From Streptomyces lydicus (GTDB lineage Bacteria > Actinomycetota > Actinomycetes > Streptomycetales > Streptomycetaceae), in NCBI RefSeq assembly GCF_004125265.1, contig NZ_RDTE01000003.1:7192001-7256000 (forward strand): 64,000 nt of DNA, written 5' to 3'. A program made the position numbers and the translations under genes. Position 1 is the first letter of the stretch. The number at the start of each line of letters is the position of its first letter. The notes below the pieces were generated by a model. The model saw nothing but the letters and a program-made list of their open reading frames with translations, was not told the DNA's origin and did not search any database. Below, piece by piece: positions 1 through 7,745 of the stretch.

Positions 1-27
1 CTGTCCTCATCCGCCATCCGTAACTTA

Positions 28-56
28 CGGTATCGATAGTTCTGCTATCACTACCG
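28..56. promoter_or_regulatory. Imperfect inverted repeat before the first gene
   Basis: Two 12-base arms, CGGTATCGATAG and CTATCACTACCG, match at 10 of 12 positions around a 5-base spacer. They end three bases before the GTG start of the methyltransferase gene. The placement fits a repressor site over the start region, but the cognate protein is unknown and the upstream sequence lies outside the window. Confidence 0.3.
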
Positions 57-58
57 AT

Positions 59-700
59 GTGGGTGGCCTTGTGGCTGAAGTGACGCTGTTTCTCCGGGAG
101 TACGCACGGACGCGCCGGGAGGTGGGCGCGATTGCTCCGAGCAGTCCCCGGCTCGGCAAGGCCCTGACCCGCTACCTCGTCCCCAGCCCCGGCCGCTCCC
201 GCGCGATCCTGGAGGTGGGCCCGGGCACCGGCGCGGTGACCCGCCACATCGCCGACGCGCTCGGCCGCGAGGACACCCTCGACCTGGTCGAGGCCAACCC
301 GCGCTTCGTCGACATCCTGCACGGCGCCTACGGCGGCGACCCCCGGCTGCAGTTCCTCACCGGCCTGGTGCAGGAGCACGAACTCGGCACCTACGACACC
401 ATCGTCTGCGGCCTGCCGTTCGCGAACTTCGACGCCCCGACCACCACGGACATCTTCGACCGGCTGCTCGGCGCCCTGCGGCCCGGCGGCACCCTCTCCT
501 TCTTCGGCTACGTCGGCGGGGCCACGGCGCGCCGCACGTTCACCGGCAAGGCCGCCCGCCCCCATGTCCTCGACGGCCAGAACGCGCTGCGCCGCATACT
601 CGACCGGCACACCTTCCGCACCGAACTGGTGCTGGGCAACCTGCCGCCGGCCCGGGTGCACCACCTCGTGCCGGCCGGCGAGCCCGTTCAGCCCGTCTGA
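59..700 (+). CDS. Class I SAM-dependent methyltransferase, PmtA-like
   Basis: This 213-residue protein has a Rossmann methyltransferase fold. The SAM-binding glycine loop reads LEVGPGTGAV at residues 51-60, and an acidic strand end (LVEANPRF) follows. The preceding segment EVGAIAPSSPRLGKAL resembles bacterial phospholipid N-methyltransferases and related rRNA dimethylase-like proteins, so a small-lipid or lipid-headgroup substrate is possible but not shown. It is soluble, with no membrane segment. The GTG at 59 is the first start; a GTG at 71 is an alternative and neither has a strong ribosome site. The 3' end overlaps the convergent MerR gene by 13 bases. Confidence 0.8.
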   Translation: MGGLVAEVTLFLREYARTRREVGAIAPSSPRLGKALTRYLVPSPGRSRAILEVGPGTGAVTRHIADALGREDTLDLVEANPRFVDILHGAYGGDPRLQFLTGLVQEHELGTYDTIVCGLPFANFDAPTTTDIFDRLLGALRPGGTLSFFGYVGGATARRTFTGKAARPHVLDGQNALRRILDRHTFRTELVLGNLPPARVHHLVPAGEPVQPV

Positions 701-1329
701 GACCGCTCCCGTACCCGCCGGGCCACGTCCTCCTGGGCGATACGCCGCAGTGCGGCCATCGCCGCGTCGCCCAGTACGGTCCCGAGCACCGCACCCTCGA
801 TCTGGGCGTCGAGGCTCGGGACCCCGTCGAACGCCGCCAGCTCGGCGGCGGCCAGGGACCCGGCGGCCTGTGCGTACCGGTCGAGCAGGCCCAGCAGCTC
901 GCTCTGGTCGAGCTCGTGGTAGGCCACCACGACCTGTACCAGCGTCCGCCACCCCGGATTCTCCGGCCGCACCGCCCAGTCGTGCCGCCGCACCAGCTCC
1001 GCGACCTCGCGCTCGGCGTGCTCCCACATCTCGTCGGTGCCCCGCTCGGCGGCCACCTTGCTGACCGCCGACTGCGCGGTCCCGAGCATGCCCTGCGGGG
1101 TGGTGCCCGGAGAGTCGATGCCGGCCAGTACCTCGGCGGCTGCCGCGATGGACAGACCGCCCACTTCGGTCAGCGCCCGGATCAGCTTCAGCCGCCGGAT
1201 GTGCGATTCGGCGTACTGGACCTGGTTCGGACTGATGCGCTCGCCCGGGGGCAACATGCCTTCCCGGGTGTAGTACTTGATCGACGGAACCGGCACCCCG
1301 GTCCGCCGTGCCAGTTCTCCGATACGCAT
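688..1329 (-). CDS. MerR family transcriptional regulator
   Basis: A 213-residue DNA-binding regulator. The N-terminus is a typical MerR winged helix: MRIGELARRTGVPVPSIKYY at residues 1-20, then the wing around REGMLPP and the second helix pair near residue 40. The C-terminal two thirds is an alpha-helical effector domain rich in alanine and glutamate, without the cysteines of metal sensors, so a small-molecule or protein ligand is more likely. The reading frame stays open far upstream, but the MerR homology begins exactly at the ATG at 1329. It is convergent with the methyltransferase. Its target is unknown; the adjacent acyl-CoA dehydrogenase gene is one candidate. Confidence 0.88.
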   Translation of the reverse strand: MRIGELARRTGVPVPSIKYYTREGMLPPGERISPNQVQYAESHIRRLKLIRALTEVGGLSIAAAAEVLAGIDSPGTTPQGMLGTAQSAVSKVAAERGTDEMWEHAEREVAELVRRHDWAVRPENPGWRTLVQVVVAYHELDQSELLGLLDRYAQAAGSLAAAELAAFDGVPSLDAQIEGAVLGTVLGDAAMAALRRIAQEDVARRVRERSQTG

Positions 1330-1411
1330 CCCCCGAGGATAGCGGCGGGACCCTCCGGGCCGGGGCCCGCTCCGACCGGTGGACACGGAGCCCCGCTCGC
1401 GGCGTACGCAG

Positions 1412-1446
1412 GCCGTGCCCGAGGTCCCCACCCCCTCGGGCACGGC
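1412..1446. terminator. Strong hairpin terminator after the acyl-CoA dehydrogenase gene
   Basis: A perfect 12-base stem, GCCGTGCCCGAG paired with CTCGGGCACGGC, surrounds an 11-base loop. It lies 33 bases beyond the stop of the minus-strand acyl-CoA dehydrogenase gene. There is no T-tract, as is usual for Streptomyces terminators. Confidence 0.7.
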
Positions 1447-1478
1447 TGCGGTACCGGGGTCGCCCCGGGCCGTCAGGC

Positions 1479-2693
1479 CTACAGGTAGCGCTTCAACTCG
1501 CGGCGCGCCAGCGACCGTTGGTGCACCTCGTCGGGGCCGTCCGCCAGCTGGAGGGTGCGGGCGCCGGCCCACAGCTCCGCCAGGGGGAAGTCCTGGCTGA
1601 CGCCGCCCGCGCCGTGCAGCTGCACCGCCTTGTCGAGGATGTCCACGACGGTGCGCGGGGTGGCGATCTTGATGGCCTGGATCTCGGTGTGGGCGCCCTT
1701 GTTGCCGACGGTGTCCATCAGCCAGGCGGTCTTCAGCACCAGCAGCCGCAGCTGCTCCACCGCCACCCGGGCATCCGCGATCCACTCCTGGACCACGCCC
1801 TGCTGGGCCAGCGGCTTGCCGAACGCCGTACGGGTCACCGCGCGGCGGCACATCAGCTCGATGGCGCGCTCGGCCATGCCGATCAGCCGCATGCAGTGGT
1901 GGATCCGGCCGGGGCCGAGCCGCGCCTGGGCGATGCCGAAGCCGCCGCCCTCTTCGCCGATCAGATTGCTCGCCGGCACCCGTACGTCGTGGAAGACCAC
2001 CTCGGCGTGGCCGCCGTGGTAGTGGTCCTCGTAGCCGTAGACCTGCATGGCGCGCCTGACCTCCACGCCGGGGGTGTCCCGCGGGACCAGGATCATCGAC
2101 TGCTGGCGGCGGAGGTCCGGGCCGTCCGGGTCGGTCTTGCCCATCACGATGAAGATCTGGCACAGCGGGTTCATCGCGCCGGAGATGTACCACTTGCGGC
2201 CGTTGATGACGTAGTGCTCGCCATCCCGTGCGATATGCGTCTCGATGTTGGTGGCGTCCGACGAGGCCACCTCCGGCTCGGTCATCGCGAACGCCGACCG
2301 GATCTCGCCGGCCAGCAGCGGCTCCAGCCACTGCTTCTGCTGCGCCTCGTTGCCGAACTGCGCCAGTACCTCCATGTTGCCGGTGTCCGGTGCCGCGCAG
2401 TTCAGTGCGGTGGGCGCCAGCTGGGGGCTGCGGCCGGTGATTTCGGCCAGCGGGGCGTACTGGAGGTTCGTCAGCCCGGCGCCGTGCTCCGCGTCGGGCA
2501 GGAACAGGTTCCACAGCCCCTGCCGCCGGGCCTCGGCCTTCAGCTCCTCGACGATCGCCGGGGTGTCCCACGGCGAGGCGAGCGCGGCCCGCTGCTCATG
2601 CGCGGTCCGCTCGGCCGGGTACACGTGCTCGTCCATGAACGCCAGGAGCTTTTCGCGCAGTTCCTCGGTCCGGGCGTCGTATGCGAAGTCCAT
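1479..2693 (-). CDS. Acyl-CoA dehydrogenase family protein
   Basis: A 404-residue flavoenzyme expected to oxidise an acyl-CoA to the 2-enoyl-CoA, passing electrons to ETF. The three usual parts are visible: a helical N-domain, the FAD/substrate-binding beta domain with FAMTEPEVASSDATNI and the INGRKWYISGAMNP segment near the middle, and a helical C-domain ending in LHGAGGVSQDFPLA and REVHQRSLARREL-type residues. The length is normal. It lies 7 bases downstream of a phosphotransferase-fold gene. The same pair occurs fused in eukaryotic ACAD10/11, which suggests a joint role in hydroxy-acid catabolism (4-hydroxy acids in ACAD10/11); the substrate is not deducible. Confidence 0.92.
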   Translation of the reverse strand: MDFAYDARTEELREKLLAFMDEHVYPAERTAHEQRAALASPWDTPAIVEELKAEARRQGLWNLFLPDAEHGAGLTNLQYAPLAEITGRSPQLAPTALNCAAPDTGNMEVLAQFGNEAQQKQWLEPLLAGEIRSAFAMTEPEVASSDATNIETHIARDGEHYVINGRKWYISGAMNPLCQIFIVMGKTDPDGPDLRRQQSMILVPRDTPGVEVRRAMQVYGYEDHYHGGHAEVVFHDVRVPASNLIGEEGGGFGIAQARLGPGRIHHCMRLIGMAERAIELMCRRAVTRTAFGKPLAQQGVVQEWIADARVAVEQLRLLVLKTAWLMDTVGNKGAHTEIQAIKIATPRTVVDILDKAVQLHGAGGVSQDFPLAELWAGARTLQLADGPDEVHQRSLARRELKRYL

Positions 2694-2700
2694 GGGTGCC

Positions 2701-3753
2701 TCAGCCTTCCTTGAGGGTGGTGAGTCCGTGCTCGATGAAGACGGGGACGAGCTCGCCGATCCGGTCGAACCCGGCGCCGACGGTCTGGCCGAGCGTGAAG
2801 CGGTAGTGGATGCCCTCGAGGATCACGGCGAGCTTGAACCAGGCGAACGCCGTGTACCAGGCGATGGCGGAGGTGTCCCGGCCGGAGCGGGCGGCGTAAC
2901 GCTCGATCAGCTCGCCCGGCGAGGGGTGGCCGGGGGCACCGCTGGTGGTGCTCACCGGCGACTGCGGCAGGCCCAGGTCCGAGCTGTACATCGCCAGCAG
3001 GCCGAGGTCGGTCAGCGGATCGCCGAGCGTGGACATCTCCCAGTCCAGGACGGCCTTGAGGGTGTCGTCGGCCCCGATCAGGACGTTGTCGAGGCGGTAG
3101 TCGCCGTGGACGACCGCAGGGGCGGGTGAGGCGGGCAGCGTCCGGCCCAGCGTCTCGTGCAGCTCGTCGATCCCCGGCAGGTCACGGTTCTTCGACGCGC
3201 TCAACTGCTTGCCCCAGCGGCGCAACTGGCGCTCCAGGAAGCCTTCGGGGCGGCCGAAGTCGCCCAGACCGACCGCCTCGGGGTCCACCGCGTGCAGGTC
3301 CACGAGCGTGTCGACCAGGGAGAGCACCACGGCCCGGGTGCGCTCGGGCCCGAGCGGGGCCAGTTGGCCGGTCGTGCGGTAGGGCACGCCCTCGACCAGC
3401 TCCATCACATAGAAGGGTGCACCGATGACCGACTCGTCCTCGCACAGCAGCAGCGCCTCGGGCACCGGCACCGGCGTCTCGTGCAGGGCGCTGATGACCC
3501 GGTGCTCGCGCCGCATGTCGTGCGCGGTCGCCAGTACATGGCCGAGCGGGGGCCGGCGGACGACCCAGGAGGCGGCGCCGTCGGTGACGCGGTAGGTGAG
3601 GTTGGACCGCCCGCCCTCGATCAGCTGTGCCCGCAGCCGGCCGCCGGCCAGCCCCGGCCGCTCCCGGTCCAGATGCTCGCGCAATCGCTCCAGGTCGAGA
3701 CCGGGAGGATCCTCCCGGCCCGGGGCCTGCGGGGGAGGGGTGCCCTTGCTCAT
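2701..3753 (-). CDS. Phosphotransferase family protein (APH/choline kinase fold)
   Basis: A 350-residue kinase-fold protein. The Brenner-type catalytic motif HGDYRLDN lies at residues 216-223 and the metal-binding aspartate is in LDWEMSTLGDP near residue 237. The glycine-rich N-lobe contains IEGGRSNLTYRV. The close relatives I know are the kinase-like part of ACAD10/11 rather than antibiotic-resistance enzymes, so phosphorylation of a 4-hydroxyacyl-CoA or similar metabolite is more likely than drug resistance. The ATG at 3753 was chosen because GGAGGA sits six bases before it; an in-frame upstream ATG at 3810 has no such site and overlaps the operator-like palindrome. It forms an operon with the following acyl-CoA dehydrogenase gene. 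Confidence 0.85.
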   Translation of the reverse strand: MSKGTPPPQAPGREDPPGLDLERLREHLDRERPGLAGGRLRAQLIEGGRSNLTYRVTDGAASWVVRRPPLGHVLATAHDMRREHRVISALHETPVPVPEALLLCEDESVIGAPFYVMELVEGVPYRTTGQLAPLGPERTRAVVLSLVDTLVDLHAVDPEAVGLGDFGRPEGFLERQLRRWGKQLSASKNRDLPGIDELHETLGRTLPASPAPAVVHGDYRLDNVLIGADDTLKAVLDWEMSTLGDPLTDLGLLAMYSSDLGLPQSPVSTTSGAPGHPSPGELIERYAARSGRDTSAIAWYTAFAWFKLAVILEGIHYRFTLGQTVGAGFDRIGELVPVFIEHGLTTLKEG

Positions 3754-3808
3754 CGTGCTCCTCCGTACGGAGTGGACGGTCGGTCGGTCGATCGGTTGCA
3801 GCACGATC

Positions 3809-3826
3809 ATGCCGACTAGTCGGTAT
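3809..3826. promoter_or_regulatory. TetR-type palindrome upstream of the phosphotransferase/ACAD operon
   Basis: The sequence ATGCCGACTAGTCGGTAT is an 18-base inverted repeat with a 12-base perfect core, CCGACTAGTCGG. It lies 56 bases before the start of the phosphotransferase gene. This size and form is typical of TetR-family operators near fatty-acid genes. No TetR gene is adjacent. Confidence 0.55.
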
Positions 3827-4023
3827 GGCGTCCAGTGCCGGGGCGTGGGGTGTGGGTCACGCGGGGGTTTTCCGCCATACGGGCGGCCCGGGAGCCCCTG
3901 GGCCGGGCCTGGGCCGGGCCGGGGCCGGCTGCCCTATTGCCCCGGTCGCCCCTGCCCCCTGACCCCCGCCCCCCCGTCGCCCCCCCGGCCCCCTCTCAGG
4001 CCGCCGCCGCCCTCACGGCGTGA

Positions 4024-4995
4024 TCAGGCGTGGCACGCCATCGGCACCCCGCCGTTCATCACCGTCATATCGCCGAACCCGGCCGCCACGTCGAGCGGAG
4101 CGCCCGGCGCGGTGCCCGCCAGCTCCGCGTACGCCCGGTGCAGGTTCGCCACCAGTCGCTCGCTCTCGGCCAGCTCCGCGAACGGGCCGAGGTCCGCCTC
4201 CCGGGCCACCTCCAGCGGCGTACGGCCGGCCGCCAGGCCCTCCTGCGCCAGCTCGCCGACGAACCGCAGATAGCGCTCGATGCCGTCGTACACCTCGGGG
4301 CCGGTCACCGGACCGTGCCCGGGGACGACGGTGACCGCGTCCAGGGTGCGCAGCAACTCCAGTGCCCGCAGCGATCCGGCCAGTGACCCCATGAAGACGA
4401 ACGGGGTACCGCCGTGGAAGACCAGGTCCCCGGCGAAGACGATGCGCTGCCGGGGCAGCCAGACGACGGTGTCGCCGGGGGTGTGCGCCACGCCCGGGTG
4501 GATCAGCCGCACCTCGATGTCCCCGACGTGCAGGGTCAGCTCGTCGGCGTAGGTGACCTCGGGCGCCGTCAGCCGGATGTCGCCGTACTCCACCTCGGGC
4601 CACACCGCGTGCAACTGGCGCCCGGCGGCCAGCAGTTCACTGCGACAGGCGGCATGCCCGATGACCGTCGCCTCGGGCGTGAAGACGCAGTTGCCGTAGG
4701 TGTGGTCGCCGTGGTGGTGCGTGTTGACCACCATCCGGGGCGTGGGCGCGCCGCTCTCGGCGATCCGGCGGTGCAGCCGGCGCGCCCGGCTCTCGGTGGC
4801 GGCGGTGTCCACGACCAGGGTGGCGTCCCCGTCGGTGATGAAGCCCGCGTTGTTCAGGCACCAGCCGCCGTCCGGCTGGATGAAGGCGTGGACTCCGGCG
4901 GCCAGTTCGGTGAGGTAGGGCTCGGCGGCCGGTGCCTCCGAGGTGTGTGCTGCCGGGGTCTGTGCCGGTGTGTTCCGTGCTGCCGAGTCGCCCAT
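4024..4995 (-). CDS. MBL fold metallo-hydrolase
   Basis: A 323-residue member of the metallo-beta-lactamase superfamily. The binuclear metal site is complete: THHHGDH (H93, H95, D97, H98), H171 in VAHTPGD, D190 in FAGDLVF and H227 in PGHGP. The protein is cytoplasmic by sequence: the N-terminal 25 residues are alanine/threonine-rich and not a signal peptide. Superfamily members include thioester hydrolases, lactonases and quinone-linked hydrolases; the sequence does not decide between them. It stands alone on the minus strand, 197 bases from its nearest downstream neighbour. Confidence 0.88.
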   Translation of the reverse strand: MGDSAARNTPAQTPAAHTSEAPAAEPYLTELAAGVHAFIQPDGGWCLNNAGFITDGDATLVVDTAATESRARRLHRRIAESGAPTPRMVVNTHHHGDHTYGNCVFTPEATVIGHAACRSELLAAGRQLHAVWPEVEYGDIRLTAPEVTYADELTLHVGDIEVRLIHPGVAHTPGDTVVWLPRQRIVFAGDLVFHGGTPFVFMGSLAGSLRALELLRTLDAVTVVPGHGPVTGPEVYDGIERYLRFVGELAQEGLAAGRTPLEVAREADLGPFAELAESERLVANLHRAYAELAGTAPGAPLDVAAGFGDMTVMNGGVPMACHA

Positions 4996-5121
4996 GCGGG
5001 TGTGTCCCCTTGTCCGGTGGTCCCTTGTTCCCCGCTGCCGGGGGGAAGTCGGTCCCGACCCGGGACGGCGGGGGTCGCGTCACCGTACCTCTGCCGCCCG
5101 CCGCGGTGGCGCCGCACCCCG

Positions 5122-5207
5122 GCGCCGCACTCCGGTTCAGTGTTCCGGCCGTACCAGGAGCACCGCGCCGCACTCCGGTTCAGTGTCCCGGCCGTATCAG
5201 GAGCACC
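5122..5207. repeat. 43-base tandem duplication at the 3' end of a DUF202 gene
   Basis: Two direct copies, 5122-5164 and 5165-5207, differ at only two positions. The right copy contains the stop codon and last codons of the DUF202 gene ending at 5180. The left copy is a spare duplicate lying beyond the stop. It looks like a recent slippage or recombination event. Confidence 0.75.
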
Positions 5208-5542
5208 GCGCCGCACAGCGCCAGCCCGAGGGTGCAGCCGACCAGCAGCAGGGCCGTCCGCGGGGGCAGGCCCGGCGGGCGGCCGGTGACCATCGCCCGC
5301 ATCCGGCGGTGCGCGAGCGCCACGAACGCGAGCCACAACAGGCCGGTCAGCGCCGCCAGCACCACCTCCACCGGTCCGGGGGCGGCGCTCCGCAGCAGCT
5401 GACGGGCGGCCAGCGCCGCCATCGCCGTGGCGGACAGCGTGGTGCGCCGCCACGCCAGCCTGGTCCGCTCCGGCTGCAGCCCGGGGTCCCGGTCGGGGGC
5501 CGGCCGCGGCATTCCCGCCGCCGGCCGTGTTCCGCCCGCCAC
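5180..5542 (-). CDS. DUF202 domain membrane protein (short)
   Basis: A 120-residue membrane protein with three hydrophobic segments and the DUF202 core LQPERTRLAWRRTTLS near residues 23-38. It starts with GTG three bases after the stop of the longer DUF202/YidH gene, so the two are co-transcribed and probably form one membrane complex. No function is established for the family in bacteria. The last codons lie in a 43-base repeat that is duplicated just downstream, so the C-terminus may have been altered by that event. Confidence 0.8.
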   Translation of the reverse strand: MAGGTRPAAGMPRPAPDRDPGLQPERTRLAWRRTTLSATAMAALAARQLLRSAAPGPVEVVLAALTGLLWLAFVALAHRRMRAMVTGRPPGLPPRTALLLVGCTLGLALCGAVLLIRPGH

Positions 5543-5545
5543 CGG

Positions 5546-5956
5546 CTAGGTGGTCCGGCCCAGGAGGACCAGCACGACCACCGCCACCGCCAGGACGCCG
5601 ACGCTCAGCGCCAGCGCCGTGGGGAAGCGGCTGACCGGCAGGTCCTCGCCGCGCCGCATCGCGCGCTCGCAGCGCACCCAGTGATTGACCGCCCGCAGCG
5701 CACACAGCGCGCCGCCCACCAGCAGGACGACGGTGAAGGACACCCGCAGCCCCTGGTGCAGCCGGGGCAGGAACTGGTCCACCGCGAAACCGCCGCCGAT
5801 CAGCGCCAGCCCGGTGCGCAGCCAGGCAAGGAAGGTGCGCTCGTTGGCGAGCGAGAAGCGGTAGTCGGGGGTCGCGCCCTCCTCGCGGACCCGCGCGGGC
5901 GAGAACCACAGCCGTACGGCGGCACCGGCCGACCGCAGTCCCTCAGTGAGGATCAT
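5546..5956 (-). CDS. YidH family (DUF202) membrane protein
   Basis: A 136-residue inner-membrane protein. The family signature is clear: DYRFSLANERTFLAWLRTGL at residues 31-50, followed by three transmembrane helices, around residues 45-62, 72-91 and 115-134. It is the first gene of a two-gene unit with the shorter DUF202 protein. Function unknown. The ATG at 5956 gives the usual family N-terminus. Confidence 0.85.
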   Translation of the reverse strand: MILTEGLRSAGAAVRLWFSPARVREEGATPDYRFSLANERTFLAWLRTGLALIGGGFAVDQFLPRLHQGLRVSFTVVLLVGGALCALRAVNHWVRCERAMRRGEDLPVSRFPTALALSVGVLAVAVVVLVLLGRTT

Positions 5957-5999
5957 GGCCGAAACCCTATCGGCCGGCCGGTGCCCTGCCCGGGGCGCA

Positions 6000-6542
6000 T
6001 CAGAGTTCCCCCGCCTCCCGCCGCGCCAGCACCTGCCGGTACGCGGCGAGCCCGTCCGGCGTCCACGGCCACTCGTCCAGCCGCCGGGCCAGCTCCTCCT
6101 CGGTCAGGAACGCGGACCAGTCGATCTCCGACTCCTGCGGGGCGACCGGCAGGGTGCAGCGCACCTCGTAGACCGCGGACCACCAGGTGTGCTCGGCCGT
6201 CTCGTAGAGGAACTTGAACAGCGGCCGGGGCGGTTCGAGCCCCTGGACGCCCAGCTCCTCCTCGGCCTCGCGCAGCGCCGCCCGGTCGTAGGTCTCGCCG
6301 GCGCCGACCACCCCGCCCACGAACATGTCGTAGTGCGAGGGGAAGACGAGCTTCTGCGGGGTGCGGCGGTGGACGAAGATCCGGTCCGCCTCGTCCCGGA
6401 CGAGGACGAACGTGCTGCGGGTGCGCATCCTGCGGGCGTAGGTCTCACCGCGTGGGGCCTGTCCCACGACCTGATCGTTCTCATCGACGACGTCGAGGAT
6501 CTCGTCCGCGTTGAGCGGTTGCTGATCGGTCATGCCAGCCAT
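6000..6542 (-). CDS. NUDIX hydrolase
   Basis: A 180-residue Nudix hydrolase. The Nudix box is complete at residues 77-99, with G77, E83, R91, E92, E94, E95 and G98 in the canonical spacing. The N-terminal DEILDVVDENDQVVGQ and the overall length resemble YfcD/isopentenyl-diphosphate-isomerase-like Nudix proteins, but the specific isomerase residues cannot be confirmed. A nucleoside diphosphate derivative is the general substrate class. The start is either 6542 (GGTGG upstream) or the ATG nine bases later. Confidence 0.85.
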   Translation of the reverse strand: MAGMTDQQPLNADEILDVVDENDQVVGQAPRGETYARRMRTRSTFVLVRDEADRIFVHRRTPQKLVFPSHYDMFVGGVVGAGETYDRAALREAEEELGVQGLEPPRPLFKFLYETAEHTWWSAVYEVRCTLPVAPQESEIDWSAFLTEEELARRLDEWPWTPDGLAAYRQVLARREAGEL

Positions 6543-6644
6543 GCAACCACCCGGGCCCCCGGCACGGCCCACCGGGCGGCGGTATCCGGGCGGCGGTCCG
6601 CGAGGGTGTCCGCCATCGCGGGGGAGTGGCCCGGGACGACCTCC

Positions 6645-7538
6645 TCAGTGCGGCTGCAGCTCCCGTACGTTCTCGCGCCGGCCGGACCCCGGTGGCATCG
6701 CCGGATGGCTGCCGATCAGCACGATGCCCGCGACGACGGCCACGATCCCGGCCACCTCCCACGCCAGCGCCCCGGGCGTCACCCGCAGCTGGTCGCCGAG
6801 GAACCCCACCCCGCAGGCGATGCCGGCCAGCGGCTGGGCGGCGGTCAGCGCGGGCAGCGAGAGCCGCAGCGGCGCCGACTCGAAGGCGCTCTGTACGAGC
6901 ACCAGCGCCAGCACGCCGAGCACCACGATGGCGTACGGCTGCCAGCTGGTGACCAGGGCCGACCAGCCGCCCTGGCCGAAGTGCTCCCCGCTGATCCGGG
7001 TCAGCGCGTCCTGCAGCCCGTAGATCAGGCCCGCCGCGATCCCCAGCAGGGCGGCCTCCAGGCTCACATGCACCCGCTCCCGCTTGGCGACCGCCGCCAG
7101 CAGCAACGCGGTGCCCAGCACCATGCCCATGATCAGCCACTGCCACAGATGATCCGTGCTGCGCTGCCCGCCCTGAGGGCGCCCGGCCACGATGAAGGCG
7201 GTCACCCCGCCCGCCAGCAGCCACAGCCCGGCCCAGCCGCTCCGGCCGAGCCGCTGCCGGGTCAGCCGCCGCGACAGCGCCATCGCGAACAGCAGATTGG
7301 TGGCCAGCAGGGGCTCCACGAGAGTGATGTCGCCCATCCCCAGCGCCATCGCACCGAGCGCCATCCCGACCACCATCAGACCGATACCGGCCAGCCACAG
7401 CGGCATCCGCACCAGATCGAGCAGCAGACGCACCGAGAGGAAGTCCTTCATCGGGGCGTGCTGGGCGGCGGCCTGCTGAAACACGAAACCGAGTCCCAGA
7501 CAGCAGGCCGCTCCAAGGGCGAGCAGTATCACCGTCAC
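6645..7538 (-). CDS. DMT superfamily (EamA-like) transporter
   Basis: A 297-residue integral membrane protein with about nine or ten hydrophobic helices arranged as two repeats, typical of the drug/metabolite transporter superfamily. The substrate is unknown. The GTG at 7538 was chosen because GAGGTG precedes it by four bases and the first helix (VILLALGAACCLGLGFVF) begins immediately; the frame upstream is open but is not coding. It is divergent from the FAD dehydrogenase gene at 7746, with 207 bases between them. Confidence 0.85.
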   Translation of the reverse strand: MTVILLALGAACCLGLGFVFQQAAAQHAPMKDFLSVRLLLDLVRMPLWLAGIGLMVVGMALGAMALGMGDITLVEPLLATNLLFAMALSRRLTRQRLGRSGWAGLWLLAGGVTAFIVAGRPQGGQRSTDHLWQWLIMGMVLGTALLLAAVAKRERVHVSLEAALLGIAAGLIYGLQDALTRISGEHFGQGGWSALVTSWQPYAIVVLGVLALVLVQSAFESAPLRLSLPALTAAQPLAGIACGVGFLGDQLRVTPGALAWEVAGIVAVVAGIVLIGSHPAMPPGSGRRENVRELQPH

Positions 7539-7663
7539 GTCGCACCTCGTATCGGGGGGCGGGGGATGCGCCTGAGGATAGTCATCAGGCGGCGGCCGTG
7601 GGGTGGCCCTCGTCACCGACCATTCTCCCGCGCGCCTCTGTGTACTGCGCGGTAACCGGGTGG

Positions 7664-7692
7664 TTGACGCGGCAGTCGGGTGCGCTGAGGAT
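7664..7692 (+). promoter_or_regulatory. Candidate HrdB-type promoter of the FAD dehydrogenase gene
   Basis: TTGACG (7664-7669) and GAGGAT (7687-7692) are separated by 17 bases, close to the vegetative consensus TTGACA-N17-TAGRRT. The start codon lies 54 bases further on, after a GAGGAG ribosome site. Confidence 0.4.
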
Positions 7693-7745
7693 CGTTCCAC
7701 CAGGCGGCCGGGGCGCCCGGCGTGCCCCGTTGAGGAGTTGCTGAG

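Noticed and set aside
2701..3753. Aminoglycoside resistance gene
   Set aside because: The fold is APH-like, but the context with an acyl-CoA dehydrogenase and the similarity to ACAD10/11 kinase parts point to metabolism.
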